Assembly (NCBI GenBank): GCA_017481205.1
Contig: JAFUPN010000022.1
Location: 1-54,523, forward strand
Reading direction: 5' to 3'
DNA from: Clostridia bacterium
GTDB lineage: Bacteria > Bacillota > Clostridia > UMGS1810
Length of the DNA: 54,523 bases
A program made the translations under genes and the position numbers. Positions 7,235-15,878 of the stretch are shown here, piece after piece. Every line of letters starts with the position of its first letter. Positions within the stretch are counted from its first letter, which is position 1. The notes under the pieces are model-generated. The model saw only the letters and a list, made by a program, of their open reading frames with translations. It was not told where the DNA came from and did no database searches.

Positions 7235-9373
7235 ATGAAAGGCTACTCATTCATAGAAGCTGTACCTGTATGGGAGAAGAAAAAAGATAAAGAAATGAAC
7301 TATAATCTGATATTCAGATGTGTTGTACCCAAGACCGATAATGCAATAATTGCACTGACTGCATCAAATATGTATCAGATGTTTGTAAACGGCAGCTTTG
7401 CGGCAGAGGGACCTGCACGAGCAGGACACGGCTGCTACAGGGTTGACGAGATTGATATATCCCGGTATCTTACGAAAGAAAACAATATTGTATCAATCTA
7501 TGTTGACAGCTACTATGTGCGCAATTTCTATCTTATACGTCAACCGGGCTTCCTTTGTGCCGAGGTTATAAGCGACGGCAAGGTGATTTGCGCAACAGGC
7601 AAATCAGGCTTTGAAGCAAAGTATCACGGAGACAGAATAAGAAAATGCCCCAGATATTCTTATCAGCGCACCTTTGCAGAGAGCTACCGCTATGATGGCA
7701 GCTACAAGGATTTTGAGACAAAGACAGATGTAGAATTTGAGCCTGTTGAGCTGGTTGCCGCAAAAGAAAAAAGCTTTATTGAAAGAGGAGTTCCATACCC
7801 CTCCTATAAGTTTTGTCCTATGGAAAAGGTCATTGCCCGCGGAGAAGTTGAATTTGTCGATGAGCCCATAAATCCCATCAGAAACAGAGTTGTTGAGCAG
7901 GTGCACAAAAACAGGGGCTTTGAAATAAAAGATATGGAAATTCTCAACAGTGACGAGGCTGATAAGGGAATTTACACCAAAACAAGTTCTGACACAGAGA
8001 GTGCCGACATCATCACCGTCGGTGCAAATCAGTATGTGATAAGCAAGCTTCCCGGCGAAAAATCCGGTTTTATAACCTTTGATATCGAAGCCGAAGTTGA
8101 CACCGAGCTGATAATAAATTTTGATGAAATACTGGATGAAAATGGTGATGTCAGCACACACCGCTTTGCCTCTGTACAAAGTGTGATTGTGTGGTTTCTC
8201 AAGGCAGGCAAATATTCTATTATTACAAACGAGCCCTATTCCGGACATTATTTTAAGATAACAAACAAGTCCCAAGGCAATATAACCGTAAGGAACTTTG
8301 GTGTTACCGAATTTGCTTTTGACATTGAGCCGGAGCCTCTTTACAGCGGCAATGAAAAGCTTGACAAAATATATGCCGCGGCTGTGGAAACCTTTAAGCA
8401 GAATACCCTGGATATATACATGGATTGTCCCTCAAGAGAAAGAGCCGGCTGGCTCTGCGACAGCTTCTTTACCTCAAGAGTTGAATATGCCCTTACGGGA
8501 AAATCATTGGTAGAGAAAAACTTCCTTGAAAACTTTATCATGGCAAAGGGTCTCAATGATATAGAATGGGCTATGCTGCCTATGTGCTATCCCTCGGACA
8601 CCATTGAGCACAACCATTTTATCCCCAACTGGGCGATGTGGTATGTGATTGAGCTTGCCGAATACCTTGAAAGAAGCGGCGACAGAGAATTGGTTGACTA
8701 TGCCAAGGAAAAGATGATTGCTCTTGCGGAATATTTTGAGGATTTTGAAAACCTTGACGGACTGCTGGAAAATCTCCAGAGCTGGGTATTCCTTGAGTGG
8801 TCAAAGGCAAACGAATTTACTCAGGATGTGAACTATCCTTCAAATATGCTTTATGCACAGATGCTTGAGTGCCTTGCAAAGCTGTATGATGAACCTAGAT
8901 ATGCCGAAAAAGCTGCTGCCATCAAGGCAGAAATATGCAGACAGTCTTATTTTGACGGCTTCTTCCATGACCATGCGGTAAGACATGAGGACGGCACACT
9001 GGAGGTTGTAAAAGATGATATAACAGAAACCTGCCAGTACTATGCGTTTTTCACCGGCACAGCTGCGGCAGATGCATATCCGGAGCTTTGGAGCACATTG
9101 CTCAATGACTTCGGACCCGACAGAGCGGCAAAAGGACTCTGGGAGGATATTTATCCGTCAAATGCCTTTATAGGATATTATCTTCGTCTTGAGCTGCTTG
9201 CAAAAGCAAAAGAGGATGAAAAGCTGCTTGAAAATATAGAGGGCTTCTTTACCTACATGGCAGATACCACAGGTACTCTCTGGGAAAACAAAACCGCTAC
9301 AGCCAGCTGCAACCACGGCTTTACATCCCATGTTATCGTATGGCTTGACAAAATATTTAAGGAGAACAAATAA
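7235..9373 (+). CDS. GH78-like alpha-L-rhamnosidase (six-hairpin glycosidase), copy 1
   Basis: 712 aa with no signal peptide, so it would act in the cytosol on imported glycosides. N-terminal beta-sandwich sequence (about 1-350, including ASNMYQMFVNGSFAAEGPAR) precedes an (alpha/alpha)6 barrel. The block DCPSRERAGWLCDS near residue 397 corresponds to the GH78 general-acid motif; its Glu is the candidate acid. LPMCYPSD and LQSWVFLEWS follow in the barrel. It is a paralogue of the gene at 13713, with the same blocks in the same order. RBS AAGGAG lies 8 nt before the ATG, 19 nt after mltG. Rhamnose-containing plant or bacterial glycans are the likely substrate; exact specificity is unknown. Confidence 0.82.
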   Translation: MKGYSFIEAVPVWEKKKDKEMNYNLIFRCVVPKTDNAIIALTASNMYQMFVNGSFAAEGPARAGHGCYRVDEIDISRYLTKENNIVSIYVDSYYVRNFYLIRQPGFLCAEVISDGKVICATGKSGFEAKYHGDRIRKCPRYSYQRTFAESYRYDGSYKDFETKTDVEFEPVELVAAKEKSFIERGVPYPSYKFCPMEKVIARGEVEFVDEPINPIRNRVVEQVHKNRGFEIKDMEILNSDEADKGIYTKTSSDTESADIITVGANQYVISKLPGEKSGFITFDIEAEVDTELIINFDEILDENGDVSTHRFASVQSVIVWFLKAGKYSIITNEPYSGHYFKITNKSQGNITVRNFGVTEFAFDIEPEPLYSGNEKLDKIYAAAVETFKQNTLDIYMDCPSRERAGWLCDSFFTSRVEYALTGKSLVEKNFLENFIMAKGLNDIEWAMLPMCYPSDTIEHNHFIPNWAMWYVIELAEYLERSGDRELVDYAKEKMIALAEYFEDFENLDGLLENLQSWVFLEWSKANEFTQDVNYPSNMLYAQMLECLAKLYDEPRYAEKAAAIKAEICRQSYFDGFFHDHAVRHEDGTLEVVKDDITETCQYYAFFTGTAAADAYPELWSTLLNDFGPDRAAKGLWEDIYPSNAFIGYYLRLELLAKAKEDEKLLENIEGFFTYMADTTGTLWENKTATASCNHGFTSHVIVWLDKIFKENK

Positions 9374-9583
9374 ATGGAACAAAAAAAGCTTGACCGTATA
9401 AACCAGCTTTCGAGAAAATCGAAAGCAGAAGGGCTGACCGAAGCGGAAAAGGCGGAGCAGAAGGCTCTTAGGGATGAATACATCGCTTCCTTCCGTGCGT
9501 CTATGAGAGGAATTCTGGACAACACATATATCCAGACTCCCGACGGGAAGAAAACCAAGGTTCAGCCTAAAATAAAGCATTAA
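9374..9583 (+). CDS. DUF896 family protein (UPF0291, YnzC/YneB-like)
   Basis: 69 aa, highly charged, with two predicted helices: LDRINQLSRKSKAEGLTEAEKAEQ-type N-terminus and ALRDEYIASFRASMRG, followed by a PDGKKTKV tail. This is the DUF896 signature; Bacillus relatives lie in SOS-linked operons but have no firmly assigned function. The ATG starts at the base after the upstream stop (TAA-ATG), and its binding site AAGGAG lies inside the end of the rhamnosidase gene, so translation is probably coupled. Nothing in it relates to sugar metabolism; the pairing may be incidental. A terminator hairpin follows at 9596-9640. Confidence 0.9.
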   Translation: MEQKKLDRINQLSRKSKAEGLTEAEKAEQKALRDEYIASFRASMRGILDNTYIQTPDGKKTKVQPKIKH

Positions 9584-9595
9584 AATCATGATAAT

Positions 9596-9640
9596 AACAG
9601 GCTGTTTTATTTGTGGGATACACAATGAAACAGCCTGTTT
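9596..9640. terminator. Convergent terminator hairpin
   Basis: AACAGGCTGTTT (from 9596) and AAACAGCCTGTT (to 9639) form a 12-bp perfect stem between two convergent genes, usable in both directions. Confidence 0.75.
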
Positions 9641-9650
9641 ACTTGAGCTT

Positions 9651-10460
9651 TTATATATCAGATGGTTTTAAGAATCTTTTTTTGTGTTCCGTAGGTGTAA
9701 TACCGCACTGCCGCTTAAAGGCTTCGGTAAAGTAATGCTGGCTGGAAAAATTCAGCAGCTCGCTTGTTTCTGCCATGGTTTTGCCGCTGTGAATAAGCTC
9801 CATGGCTTTCAGTATACGCAAATTTGAATAGTATTTCATAATGCCTACACCGGAATATTTTTTAAAAACCTTTTTCATATTTGAAAGGCTCATGCCGCAT
9901 AGGCGGGCTATTTCTTCCGATGACAGATTTTTTTCCACATTTTCATTCATGACATTTACAATAAGTCTGTAATTCTCCGTACCCACAGTTTTTTTGCGTG
10001 ATGTAAGCATAATCCGTGTTTCCAGGAGCCCCAGCATCAGCTCTTCCAGCTTGTTTGCCACAAGCTGTTTTTTTATTTCGTCATCAAATTCCATACATAT
10101 TGCAGCATCGGAATAAGCGGAACGTATCAGTCTGTCCTCTTTTTTTCCAACATCAAAAAAACCGCCTGCAAGCTTTTCAAATCCTGAGCCGCTCAATGAA
10201 AACGACATTATTATAATATGCGGACTCGTACCCTTGGCAGAACGGATGCTGTGAAATTCCATAGGGGAATAGAAAATAATATTACCGGCTTCGAGCTCGT
10301 ATACCTTGTCCTCTACAACTACACTCATGGTACCGTCGATAATATATAAAAACTCCCAGAAGTTGTGCCGCTCACCGCTGAATACAAAATCCTCCTCAAG
10401 AAACATCTCAAATGAAGTATAAACCGTGTTGACAGATAGTATTTTTGAAATTCTGAACAT
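9651..10460 (-). CDS. AraC family transcriptional regulator
   Basis: 269 aa from the ATG at 10460 (GAGGTG upstream). The N-terminal half is a cupin-like sensor (about residues 30-95; YELEAGNIIFYSPMEFHSI is typical). The C-terminal 100 residues hold two helix-turn-helix motifs: LSSEEIARLCGMSLSNMKKVFKK and TMAETSELLNFSSQHYFTEAFKR, then the family ending GITPTEHKKRF. It is divergent from the Gfo/Idh/MocA gene and sits between the two rhamnosidase genes, so it likely senses a sugar ligand and activates this region. No direct operator repeat was recognised in the 116-bp gap. Confidence 0.92.
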   Translation of the reverse strand: MFRISKILSVNTVYTSFEMFLEEDFVFSGERHNFWEFLYIIDGTMSVVVEDKVYELEAGNIIFYSPMEFHSIRSAKGTSPHIIIMSFSLSGSGFEKLAGGFFDVGKKEDRLIRSAYSDAAICMEFDDEIKKQLVANKLEELMLGLLETRIMLTSRKKTVGTENYRLIVNVMNENVEKNLSSEEIARLCGMSLSNMKKVFKKYSGVGIMKYYSNLRILKAMELIHSGKTMAETSELLNFSSQHYFTEAFKRQCGITPTEHKKRFLKPSDI

Positions 10461-10576
10461 ATGACACCTCAAAAAAGTATCTAAAACCTTAAAAAAGTTG
10501 GCTTTTTACCTATTGATTTTGATTTTGGTCTATTGTAACATAAATATATAATTAAGTCAATACGGGAGTGGTTTCA

Positions 10577-11584
10577 ATGTATAGCTATGCTATTATAGGC
10601 TTCGGTGCGCTGGGCAGGAGCCATGCTTTCTATCTTGATAAAATGTCAAAAAAACGCGGGGATATATATCTTAAGGCCATCTGCGGGACAACGGCGGAGG
10701 AATTCAGCAAAAGTATCAGTCTTAACTTGGGTTCTGTGAATACAGCGGATATTGATATAAAAAACTGCAGCTTTTATGATGATTACAAGGAGCTTATCGA
10801 AAAGGAAAAGCCTGATATAATCATTTCGGCTATGCCTACATTTCTCCACAAAGAGGTGGCGGTTTTTGCTCTTAACAACGGCTGCCATGTTTTCAGCGAA
10901 AAGCCTATGGCAATTACCCCGGAAGCCTGTGAAAATATGATGAACGCCGCAGAGAAAAACAATCGCAGGCTTATGATAGGTCAGTGCCTGAGGTTTGATG
11001 CGGCATATGCCAAGCTTAAGGAATATATTGATAAAGAAACATGGGGAAAGCCCTACCGGGCAGAGTTTGCAAGATATTCAAAAATGCCCCGCTGGACTGT
11101 AAACAACTGGATTTTAGACCCGGCACAAAGCGGCGGATGTATATTGGATATGCATGTTCACGATGTGGACCTTATAAACTGGTTTTTTGGAGTTCCGGAC
11201 AGGCTGGATTCTGTTGTGACTCATGCAAAATGTGAGCTTGAAAGCGTATTTACCCGGTATTATTATGATGACGGACTGTTTGTCACAGCAAATGCCGATT
11301 GGTCGCTGACGGATACATATCCCTTTAAAAGCCACTGTATGGTAAATTTTGAAAAGGCTGTTGCGGAGATTTTAAATGGTGCCCTGACAGTGTATACCGA
11401 GGATGAGGCAATTGCCGTCAAGCTGCCTGAAACTTCGTATTTTGAAAAAGAAATGGAAAGCTTTATAAATTGGGTGGCAGATGGTATTGAATGTGATGAA
11501 ATTTCGGCAAAATCTGTATATAATACCATGAAGATAGCCTTTGAGGAGATTAATTTCGCCAAGGCAAAAGAACAGCAAGTATAG
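10577..11584 (+). CDS. Gfo/Idh/MocA family NAD(P)-dependent oxidoreductase
   Basis: 335 aa. The N-terminal Rossmann fold starts YAIIGFGALGRSHA (nucleotide-binding GxGxxG). SEKPMAI near residue 108 is the family's EKP motif, whose Lys takes part in catalysis. GGCILDMHVHDVDLINWFFG (about 185-205) contains the conserved D/H pair. Such enzymes oxidise or reduce hydroxyls of sugars, sugar acids or inositols. I start at ATG 10577 with GGAG 8 nt before it, rather than GTG 10568. It is divergent from the AraC regulator and is probably part of the same sugar locus. Its stop codon overlaps the beginning of a repeat remnant. Confidence 0.88.
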   Translation: MYSYAIIGFGALGRSHAFYLDKMSKKRGDIYLKAICGTTAEEFSKSISLNLGSVNTADIDIKNCSFYDDYKELIEKEKPDIIISAMPTFLHKEVAVFALNNGCHVFSEKPMAITPEACENMMNAAEKNNRRLMIGQCLRFDAAYAKLKEYIDKETWGKPYRAEFARYSKMPRWTVNNWILDPAQSGGCILDMHVHDVDLINWFFGVPDRLDSVVTHAKCELESVFTRYYYDDGLFVTANADWSLTDTYPFKSHCMVNFEKAVAEILNGALTVYTEDEAIAVKLPETSYFEKEMESFINWVADGIECDEISAKSVYNTMKIAFEEINFAKAKEQQV

Positions 11585-11630
11585 CCGAAAATTCAATCTT
11601 TGAGGCATCTTTAGTAATGGTTGCTTCGGC
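11583..11630 (+). repeat. Solo end of the 272-bp inverted-repeat element
   Basis: GCCGAAAATTC followed by GGCATCTTTAGTAATGGTTGC matches, at most positions, the reverse complement of the left end of the element at 42241-42512. It starts at the stop codon of the oxidoreductase gene. Only one end is present here. Confidence 0.6.
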
Positions 11631-11723
11631 TGCTACAATAGAGCTGTTAAAAAAATTGTTTTGGGGATATTAAAAAAATTTTGTATTTGAACGTTTTTTA
11701 ATATCCCCATTTTTGTATGCTGA

Positions 11724-11915
11724 TTAATCCTTATTCAGCTCCGACAATTGTTCTTCTGTGATTTTTCCGTGTTCTTTTTCAAATTCTTCCACAAGGGTGC
11801 GCATTAAATATATTATTTGACCACTGCCGCTTCTTCCGTTATATTTTGATACATAATAAAATTTGCTCAGCATTTCTGCTTCCATTCGTATACTTACATG
11901 CTTCTGATTTGCCAT
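11724..11915 (-). CDS. Small ribbon-helix-helix (Arc-type) DNA-binding protein
   Basis: 63 aa. HVSIRMEAEMLSKFYYVSKYNG is the beta-strand plus helix A pattern of Arc/MetJ-type regulators; SGSGQIIYLMRTLVEEFEKEHG is helix B with its capping residues. Such proteins bind palindromic DNA as dimers of dimers through the N-terminal strand. It is divergent from a 60-aa gene of unknown function, and the gap between them holds ATGCACTAA half-sites including one perfect palindrome, so it probably represses both genes. It could be the antitoxin-like regulator of a small module or a leftover of a mobile element; the sequence does not decide. Confidence 0.75.
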   Translation of the reverse strand: MANQKHVSIRMEAEMLSKFYYVSKYNGRSGSGQIIYLMRTLVEEFEKEHGKITEEQLSELNKD

Positions 11916-11952
11916 AAAATTACTTCCTCTCTGAATTTAAAGTTGACTAAAA

Positions 11953-12025
11953 ATGCACTAAATATACATTGATTTTAATTCCTTTCGATGTTATAATGTT
12001 TGAAATGCACTAATTATTAGTGCAT
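11953..12025. promoter_or_regulatory. Operator sites and promoter between the RHH gene and the 60-aa gene
   Basis: A plus-strand promoter TTGATT (11969-11974), 17 nt, TATAAT (11992-11997) is followed by a palindrome at 12005-12025 with 9-bp arms (ATGCACTAA and TTAGTGCAT around a 3-nt centre). The palindrome covers the expected transcription start. The same half-site ATGCACTAA occurs once more at 11953-11961, 52 bp upstream. This arrangement fits a repressor operator, most simply for the adjacent RHH protein. Confidence 0.7.
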
Positions 12026-12050
12026 AAAAATTAGGGGAGTAAAATTAGCT

Positions 12051-12233
12051 ATGATTTGCAGAAATAAAGATTGCGTATCTGTGGAACAGGAAAAATGTAC
12101 ACTGTCCGATGTTATTCTCGACGAAGAAGGAAAATGTATTTTCTTTGAAAGAAGAGTTTCTTTAGAATTATATAAAGATGGTTCTCGAAAAGAAAAATGG
12201 ATTGATGTTGATGAAGAATTTCTTTATGAATAA
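12051..12233 (+). CDS. Small protein of unknown function
   Basis: 60 aa, acidic and hydrophilic. Four cysteines lie in the first half (CRNKDC at residues 3-8, then Cys16 and Cys28), followed by a strand-rich stretch FFERRVSLELYKDGSRKEKW. The Cys spacing could bind metal, but no known zinc-ribbon family is recognised. GGGGAG lies about 11 nt before the ATG. It is controlled by the promoter and palindrome at 11953-12025 and faces the RHH regulator gene, so the two probably form one functional unit. I do not assign a function. Hairpin-array copy C begins 28 nt after its stop. Confidence 0.6.
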   Translation: MICRNKDCVSVEQEKCTLSDVILDEEGKCIFFERRVSLELYKDGSRKEKWIDVDEEFLYE

Positions 12234-12261
12234 AATTATTGTAATTTTTTATTGTTAGTGT

Positions 12262-12435
12262 TATAATTGTTGCATACAGAATTTTATGAAATAAAATTCT
12301 TAAGAGCATTCGCTCTTTTGTGCTCTTTCGAGCACTGCAACAATTGACGGCGTCGCAAAAATCTCCTTGCGAGCAAAGATTTTTGCTCCTGGTAAAATGA
12401 TTTCTCGGCATCTAAATTGTGCACGAATTCTAAAG
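12262..12435 (+). repeat. Hairpin-array intergenic element, copy C (divergent)
   Basis: Starts at TATAAT (12262-12267; TTGTAA 17 nt before it). An outer stem AATTGTTGCA (12265-12274) / TGCAACAATT (12336-12345) encloses three hairpins: a 10-bp AGAATTTTAT stem with GAA loop (12278-12300), AAGAGC-attc-GCTCTT, and GTGCT-ctttcg-AGCAC. A further GCAAAAATC/GATTTTTGC stem follows (12355-12386). It ends in the shared tail GGCATCTAAATTGTGCA (12407-12423). Unlike copies A, B and D the interior lacks a repeated spacer word, and the tail loses TATAAT. A second, unrelated repeat begins 12 nt later. Confidence 0.7.
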
Positions 12436-12447
12436 TTTGAGATGTAA

Positions 12448-12602
12448 GGGACAAAAGCCTTCCCCTTGAGGGGAAGGGGGACCGCTTGCGGTGGATGAGG
12501 TGGAAAAGGATAACGATTGCTTCGCAATCTACACCTCATCAGTCACTTCGTGACAGCTTCCCCTCAAGGGGAAGCCATTGAGAAAAACAAAATTTTTGTC
12601 CC
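12448..12602. repeat. 155-bp palindromic interspersed element (GGGACAAAA ends)
   Basis: Terminal inverted repeats GGGACAAAA (12448-12456) and TTTTGTCCC (12594-12602). Inside are GCCTTCCCCTTGAGGGGAAG near the left and GCTTCCCCTCAAGGGGAAGC near the right, plus GACCGCttgcGGT, GATTGCttcGCAATC and GTCACttcGTGAC hairpins and GATGAGGTG/CACCTCATC. I recognise the CCTTCCCCTTGAGGGGAAG type as a repeat common in clostridial genomes. It has no coding capacity and would depend on a transposase encoded elsewhere if mobile. Confidence 0.75.
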
Positions 12603-12653
12603 TAACTTGACGAAATCATATAATGTGCATATCAATAAAAAGGTGGTAATGCA

Positions 12654-13655
12654 ATGAAAACAGCATATGAACACAGTAAAGAGCTTATTCAGAAAATAAA
12701 GCCTGCCATGAGTTATAAGGGAGAGAATTACGAAACATGGAGGCTGTCTGCAAGAGAAAAGCTCTCCGGGCTTTTAGGAATGGATAAATTTGAAAAGGTA
12801 GCCCCGGAGATGATTATAGAATATGAAAAGAAACTTGACGGAGCTACAGAAATTCGTTTTTCTTTCCAAAGTGAGCCGGGCTACCGTGTGCCTTGCCATA
12901 TGTTTCTGCCGGATGGGGTTGAAAAGCCCCCTGTAATGATTTGCCTGCAGGGACATTCCACGGGAATGCATATTTCTTTGGGACGACCGAAATACCCCCG
13001 TGATGAGGAATTGATATACGGCGGCGACCGTGATTTCTGTGTAAGAGCAGTTAAAGAGGGCTTTGCGGCAATTGCGGTTGAGCAAAGAAATTTCGGTGAG
13101 TGCGGCGGTGATGAAAACGGTACTCACTGTCTTGAATCCTCTATGACAGCACTTATTATGGGCAGAACTACCATTGGTGAGCGCGTATGGGATATCTCCC
13201 GTCTTATTGACGTAATTGAAACAGAATTTGCCCACAGGACAGATACCGGCACAATATGCTGTATGGGCAATTCCGGCGGAGGCACTGCCACAGCCTATGC
13301 GGCAGCGCTTGAGGACAGGATTGTCCTTGCAATGCCATCCTGTGCTATGTGTACATATAAGGACTCTATCGGTGCAATGCATCATTGTACATGCAACTAT
13401 GTGCCGGATATGGCATTGTATTTTGATATGGGTGATATTATGGCTATGGCATGTCCTAAATATTATGTTCAGGTATCGGGTATTGAAGACAACATTTTCC
13501 CGCTTTCCGGTGCCGAAGAGGTTTTTGAAAAAGGCAGACAGGCTTATATTTCAAATGGTTTTGCCGAAAAATGCACACTGGTAAAGGGCAATGGAGGACA
13601 CCGCTTTTATGCAGATGCTGCGTGGCCTGTTGTCCGTAAATATTTAAACAGATGA
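12654..13655 (+). CDS. Alpha/beta hydrolase (acetyl xylan esterase / dienelactone hydrolase-like)
   Basis: 333 aa, no signal peptide. The core hydrolase fold starts near residue 80 (VPCHMFLPDG, PPVMICLQGHSTGMH, oxyanion region). The nucleophile elbow GNSGGG lies near residue 204 and the catalytic His is in GGHRFY near 315; the acidic residue is probably in SGIEDNIFP. A 75-residue helical N-terminus precedes the fold, as in Abhydrolase_7-type esterases. In this neighbourhood a role in removing acetyl or other ester groups from imported sugars is reasonable but inferred. AAGGTGG lies 7 nt before the ATG. The GH78-like gene follows 57 nt downstream, probably in one operon. Confidence 0.8.
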   Translation: MKTAYEHSKELIQKIKPAMSYKGENYETWRLSAREKLSGLLGMDKFEKVAPEMIIEYEKKLDGATEIRFSFQSEPGYRVPCHMFLPDGVEKPPVMICLQGHSTGMHISLGRPKYPRDEELIYGGDRDFCVRAVKEGFAAIAVEQRNFGECGGDENGTHCLESSMTALIMGRTTIGERVWDISRLIDVIETEFAHRTDTGTICCMGNSGGGTATAYAAALEDRIVLAMPSCAMCTYKDSIGAMHHCTCNYVPDMALYFDMGDIMAMACPKYYVQVSGIEDNIFPLSGAEEVFEKGRQAYISNGFAEKCTLVKGNGGHRFYADAAWPVVRKYLNR

Positions 13656-13712
13656 TTGGTAGAGGCAAAGCGATAAAATGTATCAAATTCAAAATATCTG
13701 AGGTGATTTTAA

Positions 13713-15812
13713 ATGTTAAAAAAGGCAATTCCTGTATGGGTTGAATGTAAAACTTATAAGGATAAGCTTAATACACAGCTTGTTTTCCGCGAGACGATGG
13801 ATAGCTTTAGCGGAAACTGTAAATTAAAAATTGCTGCGGCAGACTGGTACAAGCTGTACATAAACGGCAAGTATGCAGGCGCAGGTCCGTCAAGAAGCGC
13901 ATGGGGTTATGCCCGTGTTGATGAATACGACCTGTCACAATATGAAAATACCGACGGTAAGAATGAAATTGTTGTATATGCTGCCGGATTCTATTGCAAA
14001 AGTCTCACGTCTGTGTGGCAGGATTCCTTTTTTGCAGCGGAGATAATATGCAATGATGATGTTATTAAATACACCGGACGGGATTTTGAGTGCTTTATAA
14101 ACAAGCGCAGAATACGAAACACAGAGAGGTTTTCTGTCCAGAGATATTTTCAGGAGATATGGGATGAAGCTGCAGATGACTGCGGTATCCCGGTAAAAAC
14201 TGCTGAGGTGAAAAACGGTGTGAAATTTATACCTCGCGGAGTTCCCTTTGCTTATAGTGAGTGTAAGGATTTTTACAGCTATGTGTCGAAAGGCACTTTT
14301 GAAGAAAATCCCGGGAAGGAAATCAGAAAAAATGCATATTCCTTTGATCCCTTCAGTGAGTCTCAGTGGGGTGCCTTTGATGAAAGTGAAATAGAATATT
14401 TCCCTTTCAGATATATCAAAAGCCTTGATGTGAGCATGCCTGCAGGAGGCGGCAAGCTGCCTGTTACCCTGAGCGAGGGTCAGTGGGCTATGATTGATAT
14501 GGACAGAATTAATGCGGGATTTTTGTATTGGTCAGGTGTTGCAAATGCTGATACAGATGTTATAGTGGCTTTTTCCGAATCATCAGACAGTGAGGTCTTT
14601 GAATTTGGCAACATCAATATGCAGTCGGTTTTTGAATATATAATCCCCAATGGAAAGACTGTAAATACAGAGAGCTTTGAACCATACACCGCCAAGTACG
14701 TTGCTTTTTTCGTAAAAAAAGGCAGTATTACGGTAAACAACATGGGACTCCGTACTTTTGAAAGAGATATGACAGGTGTTCGCAGGTGCAGTTTTGAAAA
14801 TCCCAAGTCAGCCAAGTTGTATGAGGCGGCACTGCGCACCTTTGCTCACAATGCAGTGGATATACTTATGGATTGTCCGTCAAGAGAACGTTCGGGATGG
14901 CTGTGCGACTCATATTTTACAGCAAAGGCAGAATATTTCTTTTTCGGCAACACATGTGTAGAGGATGCATTTTTGGAAAATTATCTGTTGTATACAAACC
15001 GCGGCGAATTTCCCGAAGGTGTTTTGCCCAGGTGTTATCCCTCAGATCCTCATCAGAATAACAAATTTATTCCTCAGTGGGATATGTGGTATGTTCTAGA
15101 GGTTTGTGATTATCTGACAAACCGTAATCCCGGTCGTGATAAGGATATTTTTATGCCCACAGTATTTGGTGTGCTGGAATTTCTGGAAAAATACGAAAAC
15201 GACCTTGGTCTGCTTGAAAATCTTCCTTCCTGGAATTTTATTGAGTGGTCGTCGGCAAATACCTGGACAAAAGATATCAATTTTCCTACAAATATGCTGT
15301 ATGCGGGAGTATTGGAAAATGTGGCGACGGTATATGGCAAGCCGAAGCTTGCGGCAAAAGCTGATTTGATACGAAAGACGGCTTGTGATATGGCTTTTGA
15401 CGGGGAGGTTTTTGCAGATAACGCTGTCAAAAATCCCGACGGAACATATACCCGTACCCAAAATATCTCCGAGGCCTGCCAGTATTATACCATTCTCTTT
15501 GGAGGTATAGATACAAAAGAAGAGAAATATTCTGCACTGATGAAGCATATAAAAACAGGCTTTGCAAGCTTTGACAAGGGCGATAGGGAATTTTGCCCGA
15601 TAAATGCATTTATAGGTCTGTATCTGAGAATGAATGTTCTTGCAAACCTCGGTTATGACGAAACTATTGTCCGGGATATTGATGGATTTTTTGGTGCAAT
15701 GTGTGACAAGACCGGTACCCTTTGGGAATGTAAGGAGCCTGTGGGCAGTCTTGACCATGGCTTTGCATCATATGTTGCAACTGTTCTTCCCGGAAGAATA
15801 TGTGACCGATGA
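13713..15812 (+). CDS. GH78-like alpha-L-rhamnosidase (six-hairpin glycosidase), copy 2
   Basis: 699 aa, no signal peptide, paralogue of the gene at 7235. Shared blocks in the same order include an N-terminal WYKLYINGKYAGAGPSR sandwich segment, DCPSRERSGWLCDS near residue 388 (candidate general acid Glu), LPRCYPSD, FIPQWDMWYVLE, LPSWNFIEWS and a C-terminal GTLWE. The sandwich regions differ more than the barrels, so the two enzymes probably take different rhamnosides. Start: ATG with AGGTG upstream. It follows the alpha/beta hydrolase and precedes a beta-lactamase-like hydrolase, consistent with a glycoside-use operon. Confidence 0.82.
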   Translation: MLKKAIPVWVECKTYKDKLNTQLVFRETMDSFSGNCKLKIAAADWYKLYINGKYAGAGPSRSAWGYARVDEYDLSQYENTDGKNEIVVYAAGFYCKSLTSVWQDSFFAAEIICNDDVIKYTGRDFECFINKRRIRNTERFSVQRYFQEIWDEAADDCGIPVKTAEVKNGVKFIPRGVPFAYSECKDFYSYVSKGTFEENPGKEIRKNAYSFDPFSESQWGAFDESEIEYFPFRYIKSLDVSMPAGGGKLPVTLSEGQWAMIDMDRINAGFLYWSGVANADTDVIVAFSESSDSEVFEFGNINMQSVFEYIIPNGKTVNTESFEPYTAKYVAFFVKKGSITVNNMGLRTFERDMTGVRRCSFENPKSAKLYEAALRTFAHNAVDILMDCPSRERSGWLCDSYFTAKAEYFFFGNTCVEDAFLENYLLYTNRGEFPEGVLPRCYPSDPHQNNKFIPQWDMWYVLEVCDYLTNRNPGRDKDIFMPTVFGVLEFLEKYENDLGLLENLPSWNFIEWSSANTWTKDINFPTNMLYAGVLENVATVYGKPKLAAKADLIRKTACDMAFDGEVFADNAVKNPDGTYTRTQNISEACQYYTILFGGIDTKEEKYSALMKHIKTGFASFDKGDREFCPINAFIGLYLRMNVLANLGYDETIVRDIDGFFGAMCDKTGTLWECKEPVGSLDHGFASYVATVLPGRICDR

Positions 15813-15878
15813 AATTCTTAACGTTATTTAAAATAGAGAAAGTATTCGATAGGATTATTAAATACATAAGGAGTTTGT

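Noticed and set aside
12300..12539. 79-codon minus-strand frame over the repeats
   Set aside because: Lies entirely within two palindromic repeat elements and has low-complexity, Pro/Arg-rich translation.
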